DNA of 64,000 nt from Opacimonas sp014872805. GTDB lineage: Bacteria > Pseudomonadota > Gammaproteobacteria > Enterobacterales > Alteromonadaceae. The notes beneath the pieces were generated by a model. The model searched no databases. It was not told where the DNA came from and saw nothing but the letters and a program-made list of their open reading frames with translations. The stretch spans positions 1-64,000 of the forward strand of contig WKFN01000003.1 of assembly GCA_014872805.1 (NCBI GenBank), in the 5' to 3' direction. The translations under genes were made by a program, and so were the position numbers. Shown here one piece after another: positions 53,101-62,454 of the stretch (positions are counted from its first letter, which is position 1; every line of letters begins with the position of its first letter).

Positions 53101-55539
53101 TTAATCCAGCTTTTCTAGATGCTGCACCACCTCTGGCCACACCAACTTATCCACCAATTTTTGCAGGTTTTCTGAAGCTTCATTCAGCATCAAGGAGCCT
53201 TGCTCATTTGTAGTTACCAATTCATTTTCACGCAATCCGTTGATCAACGTAGCAAAGACATTTTTGTCCGAAAACTCCGGTGAACTTACCCCAAATAGCT
53301 CCGATAACCGCTCGGCGATTTTACGGGCATCTTTTTCCAGGGCACTACGTGAGATCTGCTTGTGAATGCTTAACACATGCAAGACGATGGCATAGCGCTG
53401 AAAAGTATCTTGCATCACGCGAGAGAGTAACCATGCTGAATGGAAAGCAGAGCTTGAAGCACTTGGTGCGGTCAGTTGCTTGCCTTCCAGTAATAACCCT
53501 TGCGCAATAAATTGTTCAATAAAGCGCTCGGTCATGGCTAAAGCGTCCTTGAGTTCAAGATAAATAAAGAACTCTTTTTGCAAAAGCGGATACACAGTTT
53601 GTACCGTTTGTTTGATTGCGCTTTTGCTGGTCGCGGATCCGCTGAAGACCAACGCCATAATAAGACTGGGTAACGCAAAAAGGTGAATGATATTATTGCG
53701 ATAATAAGTCAGCGCGGCCACTTTATCAGGCAATGGAGCGATCATTTTGCCAAAATCGTCTTTGTCTACTGCAAAACGTTTGAGGGACAATGTGCTTTGC
53801 AACAATGTGTCCGCGTCAACATCTGGGATCGTTGCAGTGGTTGAAAACGGCACAGCTCTAAACAAATCAAGATAATCTGCAATGGCTTGACGCAACTCGT
53901 TTTCACTCATTTTGTAGGTTTTAGAAGCAAGCAAGCACAATGACGTTAATGCCATGCCATTCATTGCCGCTGACTTATTAATTTCTAACATGACATCATC
54001 GGCAAGGCGATTGACGGCGGGTGATAACCAGCTTGGTTTTTTGTCTGTTTCGTCGTTCGGTAAAGACCATTCTGGAGCGTGTTCATCGAGGAATTGGTTC
54101 AACAAAATGGGCTCACCAAAATTCAAATAGCCGTGACCATAGTTCCGGAGCTTTTTGATTGCAGACAGTACTTGAAGCGGAGATTCTTTCTTTTTGGCCT
54201 TGCCGCGAAGCTCCTTCATATAACTGCCCACTTCCATGACGTTTTCATAGCCAATGTAAACCGGCACAATACTCACAGGGCGCTGAATACCTTTTTGCAT
54301 CGCTTGCAACGTCATGGCCAGCATACCGGTTTTGGGAGGAAGCAAACGTCCCGTGCGTGAGCGACCGCCTTCCGGATAATATTTGACGGAGTAACCTTTG
54401 TTAAAGAGCAGTTCTAGGTATTCTCTGAACACGGCTGTGTACAGTTTGTTGCCCGCAAAACTACGACGTAAAAAAAATGCGCCCGCTTTGCGGAAAATCG
54501 GTCCTGCAGGCCAAAAATTAAGATTGATACCTGCCGCAATATGGGGGGTGACCAAGCCTTCATGATAGATGACATAGGTGAGCAGTAGATAATCCATGTG
54601 CGAACGGTGACAGGGTACATAAACAATTTCATGGCCATTGCGGGCGAGCTCACGCACCGTGGCCGCGTTGTTGACGCTGATCCCATTGTAGATCTTGTTC
54701 CATATTGGAGTCAGAATCCGGTCTGCAAAACGCACTAAGCCTTCGCGATAATCTCCGGCGATTTCATCTAAATAACCATGGGCAAGTTGCTTGGCTTTCA
54801 TTGGCGTGATGTTTTTGCTTCGCACTTCTTCGCGCATCGCAAGTTTTACTGCTTTAGCACCCACAACAGCAGTGTGTAAGGTTTGTCGCTCGAGTAACGT
54901 GGGACCAGTTAGTCCTTGTCGTTTGCGCTGGAAGTGGGTGGCGGCTACTCGTAATAACTTTTTGGCGATGTGCTCATCTGAACCATGTTGGTCGGACATG
55001 AATTTGGAAGAGACGGCTCTAGAGTAGGACACGAAGTTATCACGTCCCAAAAACATCACGATAAATAGTTTGCGTAACCAGCTCGGTGAGGCAACATCGA
55101 CGACGAGATCGCTAAAATTTGGCTTGCTTTTTTCTGGCGCACGGCCCCAAGTAACATAGGCTGGGACAAATTGAACATCCATGTCAGGATGCTTCCGGTG
55201 GATATTAAATAGCTCAGTAAATTGACTTTCTATATCCGTTTTACGCGGCCTTTTGCCAAACACAGGCATCGTGGTATGAAGGAACAATGCTCTAGGGCAC
55301 TTAATGTCAGTCCCCGGTAATATTTGACTTGCTAAAGGGCTTGGTAAGCCAACTTTGCGTGCAGAAAAAGCAAGTGCAAGTAAATCGGCTACGGACCGAG
55401 TGTGTAGTAAATAGATAACCGGTTTTTCGGAATCGATATGCAGCTCATCTTGGACTTGAGCAGGAATGGTATGAGCTTTAACCAGAACTCGCATTGGCCA
55501 ATACAGTAAAAAAGCAAAGAGTTTACGCCACCAGCGCAT
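53101..55539 (-). CDS. plsB: Glycerol-3-phosphate acyltransferase
   Basis: An 812-residue membrane-associated enzyme that adds the first acyl chain to glycerol 3-phosphate in phospholipid synthesis. The start MRWWRKLFAFLLYW matches the family; a longer frame adds 21 unrelated residues. Acyltransferase motifs are PCHRSHMDYLLL (HX4D) near 305 and YPEGGRSRTGRL near 385. The length is that of E. coli PlsB. It is divergent from lexA, as in many gammaproteobacteria. Confidence 0.97.
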   Translation of the reverse strand: MRWWRKLFAFLLYWPMRVLVKAHTIPAQVQDELHIDSEKPVIYLLHTRSVADLLALAFSARKVGLPSPLASQILPGTDIKCPRALFLHTTMPVFGKRPRKTDIESQFTELFNIHRKHPDMDVQFVPAYVTWGRAPEKSKPNFSDLVVDVASPSWLRKLFIVMFLGRDNFVSYSRAVSSKFMSDQHGSDEHIAKKLLRVAATHFQRKRQGLTGPTLLERQTLHTAVVGAKAVKLAMREEVRSKNITPMKAKQLAHGYLDEIAGDYREGLVRFADRILTPIWNKIYNGISVNNAATVRELARNGHEIVYVPCHRSHMDYLLLTYVIYHEGLVTPHIAAGINLNFWPAGPIFRKAGAFFLRRSFAGNKLYTAVFREYLELLFNKGYSVKYYPEGGRSRTGRLLPPKTGMLAMTLQAMQKGIQRPVSIVPVYIGYENVMEVGSYMKELRGKAKKKESPLQVLSAIKKLRNYGHGYLNFGEPILLNQFLDEHAPEWSLPNDETDKKPSWLSPAVNRLADDVMLEINKSAAMNGMALTSLCLLASKTYKMSENELRQAIADYLDLFRAVPFSTTATIPDVDADTLLQSTLSLKRFAVDKDDFGKMIAPLPDKVAALTYYRNNIIHLFALPSLIMALVFSGSATSKSAIKQTVQTVYPLLQKEFFIYLELKDALAMTERFIEQFIAQGLLLEGKQLTAPSASSSAFHSAWLLSRVMQDTFQRYAIVLHVLSIHKQISRSALEKDARKIAERLSELFGVSSPEFSDKNVFATLINGLRENELVTTNEQGSLMLNEASENLQKLVDKLVWPEVVQHLEKLD

Positions 55540-55633
55540 AAATCGGTTCCTATATCTAAATTTGCAAGAATTATACGCAAGGTCAACGTTCATATCTAGC
55601 AATGAGTCTCTTAGAAGGTTGCATTTTGAAATG

Positions 55634-55653
55634 TACTGGATATACTACCAGTA
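55634..55653. promoter_or_regulatory. LexA (SOS) box 1
   Basis: TACTGGATATACTACCAGTA is a palindrome with the E. coli SOS-box layout. Its CTGG/CCAG arms are each one base off CTGT/ACAG. It is the distal of two boxes before lexA. Confidence 0.75.
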
Positions 55654-55654
55654 A

Positions 55655-55670
55655 CTGTATTAATGAACAG
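55655..55670. promoter_or_regulatory. LexA (SOS) box 2
   Basis: CTGTATTAATGAACAG is a perfect CTGTN8ACAG match ending seven bases before the lexA ATG. Two boxes in tandem copy the autoregulated lexA promoter of E. coli. Confidence 0.9.
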
Positions 55671-55677
55671 GTGACTG

Positions 55678-56301
55678 ATGAGACCGATTACGCCACGCCA
55701 GCAAGAGATTTTGGATCTGATAAAGCAATCCATTCTTGAAACCGGAATGCCTCCCACACGTGCTGAGATTGCGAGGCAGTTGGGGTTTAAGTCACCTAAT
55801 GCAGCTGAAGAACACGTCAAAGCGCTCGCCAAGAAAGGATTTATTGAGATTTTGTCAGGTACCTCACGAGGGATCAAACTGAATGTGCCATTGGAAGACG
55901 AACCAGAAGAGTGCGGTTTGCCGTTGATAGGACGTGTTGCGGCAGGCGAACCTTTACTGGCGCAAGAACATGTCGAGTCCCACTATCAAGTCGATCCTAA
56001 TCTTTTCCGACCCAACGCGGATTTCTTGTTACGGGTCAGCGGAATGAGTATGAAAGACATTGGTATACTAGATGGCGATCTTTTAGCGGTACACAAGACC
56101 CAGGATGTACACAATGGGCAAGTTGTTGTGGCAAGGGTTGAAGATGATGTGACAGTTAAACGACTTGAGAAATCCGGACAATATGTTTATTTACACGCAG
56201 AAAACGAAGATTTTAAGCCGATTGTCGTCGATTTAGCTGAACAAGCGTTCAATATTGAAGGCATTGCAGTAGGAGTCATTCGTTCAGCCGACTGGATGTG
56301 A
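55678..56301 (+). CDS. lexA: LexA repressor of the SOS response
   Basis: A 207-residue repressor and self-cleaving serine peptidase. A winged helix-turn-helix spans residues 1-65. The cleavage site is A89-G90 in GRVAAGEP and the catalytic dyad is S124 (GMSM) and K161 (VTVKRLE). RecA filaments trigger cleavage after DNA damage. Two SOS boxes overlap its promoter, giving autoregulation. No sulA follows; a terminator closes the gene. Confidence 0.98.
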   Translation: MRPITPRQQEILDLIKQSILETGMPPTRAEIARQLGFKSPNAAEEHVKALAKKGFIEILSGTSRGIKLNVPLEDEPEECGLPLIGRVAAGEPLLAQEHVESHYQVDPNLFRPNADFLLRVSGMSMKDIGILDGDLLAVHKTQDVHNGQVVVARVEDDVTVKRLEKSGQYVYLHAENEDFKPIVVDLAEQAFNIEGIAVGVIRSADWM

Positions 56302-56330
56302 TATTTTAAATACCTTTATAGATCAATATC

Positions 56331-56365
56331 AAACCGCAAAATATGATGTTTTGCGGTTTTTTTTT
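56331..56365 (+). terminator. Terminator of lexA
   Basis: AAACCGCAAAA pairs perfectly with TTTTGCGGTTT around a 7-base loop, ending in a T run of about nine. It separates lexA from the cox operon. Confidence 0.92.
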
Positions 56366-56545
56366 AATTTTTGATGGAAGTTTTACAAAAAAGGATCATT
56401 TTTCAAATTTAATTCAAATAAACATATTGCTCAACATGTAAACATCATTTAACATAGACTTAACAAAAGAAAGGTTTTAAGTTTACAAGTCCATTCTTAT
56501 TATTTACAAACTTAAATTTTATCTTAAAATCGGCGGAGGTGTTGA

Positions 56546-57700
56546 GTGAAAAAACTCACTAAATTTTTCCTCGTATGCTGTTCTGTGCTGGCAAGTGTGC
56601 CTATTTTAGCAGACACAGTAGAGAGTGCGGGGCGAAGCGATTTAAATTTACGTCAAGGCGTTACCGACATAAGCCAGCAAGTCTATGATTTGCACATGCT
56701 CATGTTTTGGATCTGCGTCGGCATTGCCGTAATCGTGTTTGGTGTGATGTTCGTTTCAATCATACGTCACCGCAAATCTCGCGGCGTCAAGCCTGCGAAC
56801 TTCCATGAGAGTGTTAAAGTGGAGATTGCCTGGACGGTTGCGCCTTTCATCATTTTAGTGCTGATGGCCATCCCTGCAGCACAAACCTTGATTGCAATGG
56901 AAGATACTTCTGAGTCAGACTTGACCATATTAGTAACGGGTTCGCAGTGGAAGTGGGAATATAAATACATGGACAGTGGCATCAACTACTTTTCAAACCT
57001 TGCCACTCAGCGTGAGCAAATCAATAACAAGTTCGCTAAAGGTGAAAACTACCTGTTAGAAGTGGATCGCCCTCTCGTGATTCCCACCGGGCAAAAGGTC
57101 CGTTTCTTAATCACTTCGGATGATGTGATTCATTCATGGTGGGTACCGGACTTTGCTGTCAAAAAAGACGCTAACCCAGGATTTATTAATGAAGCTTGGA
57201 CTATGGTTAATGAACCAGGTGTATATCGCGGACAGTGTGCAGAGCTTTGCGGAAAAGACCACGGCTTTATGCCAATCGTTGTTATTGCCAAGTCTCCGGA
57301 TGATTATGCAATGTGGCGCGATGAGAAGCTAGAATCTATCGCTCAAGCACAAGCAGAAGAAGAACGTTTGTTGGCCATGAATATGTCTTTGGATGATTTA
57401 ATGGAAAACGGACAAAAGGTCTACATGGCGAAATGCGCCGCATGTCACATGCCAAACGGTGAAGGTCTTCCCGGTGTATTTCCTGCTATAAAAGGCAGTA
57501 ACATCGCATTGAATGACCAGCCAAAACACATCGATATCTTATTAAATGGTGTCACAGGTACAGCCATGCAATCATTTTCTAAACAGTTAACTTTATCTGA
57601 AATTGCAGCAGTAATTACTTACCAGCGTAACGCATGGGGTAACAACACTGGGGATGTGGTTCAAGCCAAAGACATCCACGCAGTAGCAAATGGTAATTAG
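56546..57700 (+). CDS. coxB: Cytochrome c oxidase subunit II with fused cytochrome c domain
   Basis: A 384-residue subunit II of an aa3-type oxidase. A signal peptide (1-22) precedes two membrane helices (about 47-70 and 92-112) and the CuA domain, whose ligands are in CAELCGKDHGFM near 232-243. A C-terminal cytochrome c domain with CAACHMPNGEG near 292 is fused on, giving the caa3-like form common in marine gammaproteobacteria. CGGAGG precedes the start (GTG at 56546). It opens the cox operon. Confidence 0.96.
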   Translation: MKKLTKFFLVCCSVLASVPILADTVESAGRSDLNLRQGVTDISQQVYDLHMLMFWICVGIAVIVFGVMFVSIIRHRKSRGVKPANFHESVKVEIAWTVAPFIILVLMAIPAAQTLIAMEDTSESDLTILVTGSQWKWEYKYMDSGINYFSNLATQREQINNKFAKGENYLLEVDRPLVIPTGQKVRFLITSDDVIHSWWVPDFAVKKDANPGFINEAWTMVNEPGVYRGQCAELCGKDHGFMPIVVIAKSPDDYAMWRDEKLESIAQAQAEEERLLAMNMSLDDLMENGQKVYMAKCAACHMPNGEGLPGVFPAIKGSNIALNDQPKHIDILLNGVTGTAMQSFSKQLTLSEIAAVITYQRNAWGNNTGDVVQAKDIHAVANGN

Positions 57701-57712
57701 GAGTAGCACACA

Positions 57713-59314
57713 ATGAGCACAGCAACAGATACTCTTGAGCACGATGCGCACCATGATGACCATCATCATGGTCCTGCTAAAGGCATAAAGCGCTGGTTGT
57801 TCACCACGAACCACAAAGACATTGGTACTTTGTACTTATGGTTCTCTTTTATAATGTTTTTAACGGGTGGTGCGATGGCGATGGTCATTCGTGCCGAGTT
57901 GTTCCAACCTGGTTTACAAATCGTTGATCCGAACTTCTTCAACCAGATGACGACGGTTCACGGCTTGATCATGGTGTTTGGTGCGGTCATGCCGGCGTTT
58001 ACTGGTTTGGCAAACTGGTTGATCCCAATGATGATTGGTGCACCAGATATGGCCTTGCCACGCATGAATAATTGGAGCTTCTGGATCTTACCATTTGCTT
58101 TTGCGATTTTGATCAGTTCACTGTTTTTACCAGGTGGTGGCCCAGCGTTCGGTTGGACTTTTTATGCACCGCTATCTACCACTTATAGTACTGATTCGAC
58201 TGCCTTGTTTGTGTTCTCTGTGCACATTATGGGTATTTCATCCATCATGGGTGCCATCAACGTTGTAGTAACAATCTGGAATATGCGTGCACCAGGTATG
58301 ACCTGGATGAAGATGCCAATGTTTGTTTGGACGTGGCTCATTACAGCGTTTTTGTTAATTGCGGTCATGCCAGTGTTGGCCGGTGTAGTGACTATGGTAC
58401 TCACTGATAAATACTTTGGCACAAGCTTTTTTGATGCCGCCGGTGGTGGCGACCCCGTCATGTTCCAGCACATTTTCTGGTTCTTCGGGCACCCCGAAGT
58501 TTACATAATGATTTTACCGGCGTTCGGTATCATCTCACACATTATCCCAACGTTTGCGCGCAAGCCATTATTTGGTTATGCCTCAATGGTGTATGCGACC
58601 GCGTCTATAGCGTTGCTGTCGTTCATCGTATGGGCGCACCACATGTTTACTACTGGTATGCCGGTGGCAGCTGAAATGTTCTTTATGTTTGCCACTATGT
58701 TGATCTCGGTACCAACCGGCGTCAAAGTCTTTAACTGGGTGGCAACCATGTGGCGTGGCTCAATGACATTTGAAGTGCCGATGTTGTTTGCAATTGCATT
58801 CGTCGTCTTATTTACCATTGGTGGTTTATCTGGCTTGATGCTTGCAATCACTCCGGTTGATTTCCAGTATCACGACACGTACTTTGTCGTTGCACACTTC
58901 CACTATGTATTGGTATCAGGTGCCGTGTTCTCAATTATGGCTGCAGCATATTACTGGTTACCAAAGTGGACTGGCGTAATGTTTGATACCACATTGGCAA
59001 AATGGCACTTCTGGTGTTCATTGATTTCAGTCAACTTACTGTTCTTCCCTATGCACTTTGTTGGACTGGCGGGTATGCCACGTCGTATTCCTGATTACGC
59101 GTTGCAGTTTGCCGACTTTAACCAATGGATCAGTGTAGGCGGTTTCGCATTTGGTTTATCACAGTTGATATTCTTAGCTCTGTTAATCAAAGCGTGTCGC
59201 CACAAGGGTAAACCAGTATCAGACCAAGTCTGGGATGGTGCTGAGGGTCTAGAGTGGGAAATCCCATCACCAGCCCCTTATCACACCTTTGATACACCAC
59301 CTGTAGTTAAGTAA
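57713..59314 (+). CDS. coxA: Cytochrome c oxidase subunit I
   Basis: A 533-residue heme-copper oxidase core with 12 membrane helices. The active-site motif HPEVYIMILPAFG (His-Tyr pair), the CuB histidines in WAHHMFTTG, and the heme ligands in AHFHYVLVSGAV are present. The N-terminus is histidine/aspartate-rich. It reduces oxygen to water while pumping protons. Confidence 0.98.
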   Translation: MSTATDTLEHDAHHDDHHHGPAKGIKRWLFTTNHKDIGTLYLWFSFIMFLTGGAMAMVIRAELFQPGLQIVDPNFFNQMTTVHGLIMVFGAVMPAFTGLANWLIPMMIGAPDMALPRMNNWSFWILPFAFAILISSLFLPGGGPAFGWTFYAPLSTTYSTDSTALFVFSVHIMGISSIMGAINVVVTIWNMRAPGMTWMKMPMFVWTWLITAFLLIAVMPVLAGVVTMVLTDKYFGTSFFDAAGGGDPVMFQHIFWFFGHPEVYIMILPAFGIISHIIPTFARKPLFGYASMVYATASIALLSFIVWAHHMFTTGMPVAAEMFFMFATMLISVPTGVKVFNWVATMWRGSMTFEVPMLFAIAFVVLFTIGGLSGLMLAITPVDFQYHDTYFVVAHFHYVLVSGAVFSIMAAAYYWLPKWTGVMFDTTLAKWHFWCSLISVNLLFFPMHFVGLAGMPRRIPDYALQFADFNQWISVGGFAFGLSQLIFLALLIKACRHKGKPVSDQVWDGAEGLEWEIPSPAPYHTFDTPPVVK

Positions 59315-59340
59315 TTGATACTGGTTTAGGAGCAGGATTT

Positions 59341-59937
59341 ATGAATCAAGAACACACCCCACCAAATACACCACAAGAACAAGAAAATTCCCGTTTGGTG
59401 GTAAAATTAGTGGGCATTGTTCTTGGTATGTTCGGTTTCGGTTTTGCTTTGGTACCTTTATATGATGTATTTTGCGATCTAACAGGTATCAATGGCAAAA
59501 CCAACGAAACTGCGGCAGTGTATTCTGCGCCTGTTATCGATACAGAACGCGAAGTAACTATTGAGTTCATAACCAAAACCATGCGCGGTATGCCTTGGGC
59601 ATTTGAAGCCAATACCCATCGCATCAAGGTTCATCCTGGTGAGCTGCATACCGTCGAGTTTTATGTCAGAAATCCCGCGTCGCGCGATATTATCGGGCAA
59701 GCAATACCGTCTGTTTCACCAGGTACAGCTGCCTTGTATCTCAATAAAACTGAATGTTTTTGTTTCAATAATCAGCCCCTTTTATCCGGGGAAGAAGCAT
59801 TAATGCCAATGCAGTTTTATATCGATCCTCAATTACCGAAAGATATCGAACAATTTACCGTGCAATATACTTTGTATGACGTCACCGAGGCGGCACAAGG
59901 CGTAGCTGAAGCACAAGCAGCTATGGGTTCAAAGTAA
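59341..59937 (+). CDS. ctaG: Cytochrome c oxidase assembly protein CtaG/Cox11
   Basis: A 198-residue protein with one N-terminal membrane helix (about 22-44) and a periplasmic domain. The copper-binding ECFCFNNQPL motif near 138-147 is diagnostic. It delivers copper to the CuB site of subunit I. GGAGCAGG precedes the start. Confidence 0.95.
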   Translation: MNQEHTPPNTPQEQENSRLVVKLVGIVLGMFGFGFALVPLYDVFCDLTGINGKTNETAAVYSAPVIDTEREVTIEFITKTMRGMPWAFEANTHRIKVHPGELHTVEFYVRNPASRDIIGQAIPSVSPGTAALYLNKTECFCFNNQPLLSGEEALMPMQFYIDPQLPKDIEQFTVQYTLYDVTEAAQGVAEAQAAMGSK

Positions 59938-59949
59938 AGGAGAATAAGA

Positions 59950-60834
59950 ATGGCACAACAGCAAGAGTACGAAAAATATTACGTCCCAGAGTCCAGTATA
60001 TGGCCGATTGTTGGAGCAGTTGCACTGTTTCTCATTGCAGTGGGCGCGGCAAACTTTACGGTTGAAATGACCAAGGGTAAAGAAGGTTATGGTGGTTATA
60101 TCCTTACCCTGGGTATCGTTACATTAATTGTCATGGTAACTGGCTGGTTCAAAAACCAAATCGATGAAAGTATGTCTGGCCTCTATTCAGCTCAACTAGG
60201 GCGATCTTACAGACAGGGCATGGCATGGTTCATATTTTCTGAAGTCATGTTCTTTGCAGCGTTTTTTGGCGCACTATTTTATGCTCGCATGATTGCCATT
60301 CCTTGGCTTGGTGGCGCATCAAACAACGCGATGACCAATGAAGTATTGTGGCCGAGTTTTGAAGCAATGTGGCCATTAGTACAGACGCCTGGCGGCACTG
60401 AAACAACACCAATGGGGTGGTTCGGTTTACCTCTGGTCAATACATTGATTTTACTAGTCTCATCGGTCACCTTGCACTATGCACATGTCGGTTTAGAACA
60501 AAATAAGCGCAAGCAACTTACTTGGATGTTAGGTGTAACGATTTTACTTGGTGTTATTTTCTTGGGTTTGCAGGTTGAAGAATATATCTACGCATACACT
60601 GAATTAGGTTTAACCTTGGATTCGGGAATTTATGGCAATACTTTCTTCTTATTAACCGGATTTCACGGGATGCACGTTACCTTGGGAACTATCATCCTGA
60701 TTGTATTGTTCTTCCGTGTACTAAAAGGGCACTTTACTCCGGACGAACATTTTGCCTTCCAAGCGGGCAGCTGGTACTGGCACTTTGTGGATGTCGTATG
60801 GGTGATGCTGTTTATTTTTGTATATATATTATAA
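59950..60834 (+). CDS. coxC: Cytochrome c oxidase subunit III
   Basis: A 294-residue membrane subunit with seven helices. FIFSEVMFFAAFFGALFYAR near 96 and GFHGMHVTLGTI near 237, followed by a C-terminal YWHFVDVVWVMLF, are the subunit III signatures. It stabilises the oxidase core. A terminator follows, closing the first part of the cox region. Confidence 0.97.
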   Translation: MAQQQEYEKYYVPESSIWPIVGAVALFLIAVGAANFTVEMTKGKEGYGGYILTLGIVTLIVMVTGWFKNQIDESMSGLYSAQLGRSYRQGMAWFIFSEVMFFAAFFGALFYARMIAIPWLGGASNNAMTNEVLWPSFEAMWPLVQTPGGTETTPMGWFGLPLVNTLILLVSSVTLHYAHVGLEQNKRKQLTWMLGVTILLGVIFLGLQVEEYIYAYTELGLTLDSGIYGNTFFLLTGFHGMHVTLGTIILIVLFFRVLKGHFTPDEHFAFQAGSWYWHFVDVVWVMLFIFVYIL

Positions 60835-60849
60835 CGTTCAAAAGAAAGC

Positions 60850-60877
60850 AAAAAGCAGCGCAATGGCGCTGCTTTTT
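60850..60877. terminator. Bidirectional terminator between coxC and the DUF2909 gene
   Basis: AAAAAGCAGCGC (60850-60861) pairs perfectly with GCGCTGCTTTTT (60866-60877) around a 4-base loop, serving coxC on the plus strand and the DUF2909 gene on the minus strand. Confidence 0.92.
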
Positions 60878-60891
60878 AATCTAAAGTCTAC

Positions 60892-61101
60892 TTAGTATGG
60901 TCTAGGATTCGGCTCAATCAGGCCGGTGGCAACAGCGAGAATAATGATCAAAAAAATGCCTACCGAAGTTAACACACGACGACCAATGTACTTGGACATA
61001 TTTTCATCTGTTTTATCATTTTTTAGCATAATGCGCATCGCTTTAAACAGATTAAATATCATAAAGAACAATAAGCCAGTAACTAATATTTTTAATAACA
61101 T
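60892..61101 (-). CDS. DUF2909 family small membrane protein
   Basis: A 69-residue protein with two hydrophobic helices (about 2-20 and 45-63) joined by a charged loop. MLLKILVTGLLFFMIFNLFK is the typical N-terminus; a TTG start five codons earlier is possible but less likely. Genes of this family habitually lie opposite SURF1 in gammaproteobacterial cox clusters. The function is unknown. Its start is only 21 bases from the divergent SURF1 start, so the two upstream control regions must overlap the opposite coding sequences. Confidence 0.85.
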   Translation of the reverse strand: MLLKILVTGLLFFMIFNLFKAMRIMLKNDKTDENMSKYIGRRVLTSVGIFLIIILAVATGLIEPNPRPY

Positions 61102-61122
61102 GATTATCCAAGGCAATATTTT

Positions 61123-61827
61123 GTGAGTGATGGTAAGAGTTTAACATTTTTTTCACATTTAGTTGTACTAATTGTTTTCCTTGCGCTATGTTCATTAGGA
61201 ATGTGGCAATCACAACGATACAGCGCCAAAATAGAGCGTGAAGCGCAAATTGAAGCAAAGCAACAACAGGTCCGGTTTTCATTAAAAGAGATCATCGATT
61301 ATCAGGAAGATATTCGAGATTTGCCTACCTTTGCTTCAGGTCAAGTGCAAAGTGATCGTATTTTTTTATTAGATAATCGCCAGTTTGAAGGTCAGGTTGG
61401 CTACGAAGTGATTGTGCCAATGCAAACCCAATATGGGGCGGTTCTCGTGAATTTTGGCTGGATTAAAGCCCCTGAGTTACGCAGTGAACTGCCTAATATA
61501 GTATTACCCGAACAGGTAAACGATACAGAAGCAATGGTCACAATACCTGGAATGAATCGTTTTGTCTCGGAAACTGCGACTGATGATGGCATGTTCCCTA
61601 AAGTCATACAGGAAGTTGATTTTGGCCGTTTGAGTAAATTCAGTGGGATAGAGCTTTTGCCTTTTATGCTGACCTTAATTGAAACCGACGTTGCTTTTAA
61701 ACGACGTTGGCAGCCAGTCGTGATGCCAGCAATGAAACACCTTGGTTATGCCGCACAATGGTTCGGGTTAGCCATTGCTTTGGTAGTCATTTATTGGCGT
61801 TTAGGAGCCAAGCGCAATCGCAAATAA
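61123..61827 (+). CDS. SURF1-family cytochrome oxidase biogenesis protein
   Basis: A 234-residue protein with a GTG start. Membrane helices lie near the N-terminus (about 10-30) and C-terminus (about 207-227), enclosing a periplasmic domain with LLDNRQFEGQVGYEVIVP and VNFGWIKAP. SURF1 proteins help insert heme a into subunit I. Confidence 0.92.
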   Translation: MSDGKSLTFFSHLVVLIVFLALCSLGMWQSQRYSAKIEREAQIEAKQQQVRFSLKEIIDYQEDIRDLPTFASGQVQSDRIFLLDNRQFEGQVGYEVIVPMQTQYGAVLVNFGWIKAPELRSELPNIVLPEQVNDTEAMVTIPGMNRFVSETATDDGMFPKVIQEVDFGRLSKFSGIELLPFMLTLIETDVAFKRRWQPVVMPAMKHLGYAAQWFGLAIALVVIYWRLGAKRNRK

Positions 61828-61842
61828 TAATTAGGAGTTCGA

Positions 61843-62445
61843 ATGTCAGACCCAGTCAAAAGCAATAATAAGAAATCTCTCATACTCGTTGCCGTTGCCT
61901 TCATTTTACCCGTGATTTTGGCAAAAATTGCCTTAGATACGGACTTTTTTAATCGAGGTGTGACTAACAAAGGCGAATTACTGAACCCAGTCCTAGATCT
62001 TACTCCGGTACTGGCGGAAACCGAGCCCAAATGGCGGATAGTATACGTCTTACCCGCCGAGTGCGATCTCAGATGTGAAAACACTCTGTTTGCTATGCAA
62101 CAAGTTCATCTCTCCCTTGGCAAGCACGTAGAACGCGTCGTACCCGTTGTGATTAGTACTGAATCAAGCCCTAAGTCATTGCTCAATAGCACTTTTTGGC
62201 AGAACGTTTACACTCGATTCGGCGCGCATGAAGGGCCTCATACCATCCAAATGTTAAATGCCAAACAAAAAATTGTTAATGACATGTTTAAAAATGTAGA
62301 GTTAAACGGTATATTTGTGGTTGATACATTAAATAACGGCATGCTGAAACACCCAACATTTGTAGACGAATCGAAGGCAGTTGAAGGCAGCCGCGCATTA
62401 TTAAGCGATATCAAAAAACTGCTTAAGCTCTCAAGAATAGGATAA
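61843..62445 (+). CDS. Conserved membrane-anchored protein of the cox cluster, thioredoxin-like
   Basis: A 200-residue protein with one N-terminal membrane helix (about 13-30) and a periplasmic domain. A Cys-x3-Cys pair occurs in PAECDLRCENTL near 67-78, and the predicted strand order suggests a SCO/thioredoxin-like fold; the segment KWRIVYVLPAECDLRCE is SCO-like in placement. I do not recognise a named family. Its position between SURF1 and ctaA suggests a role in oxidase assembly, perhaps CuA metallation or disulfide reduction. AGGAG precedes the start. Confidence 0.7.
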   Translation: MSDPVKSNNKKSLILVAVAFILPVILAKIALDTDFFNRGVTNKGELLNPVLDLTPVLAETEPKWRIVYVLPAECDLRCENTLFAMQQVHLSLGKHVERVVPVVISTESSPKSLLNSTFWQNVYTRFGAHEGPHTIQMLNAKQKIVNDMFKNVELNGIFVVDTLNNGMLKHPTFVDESKAVEGSRALLSDIKKLLKLSRIG

Positions 62446-62454
62446 ATAATAAGT

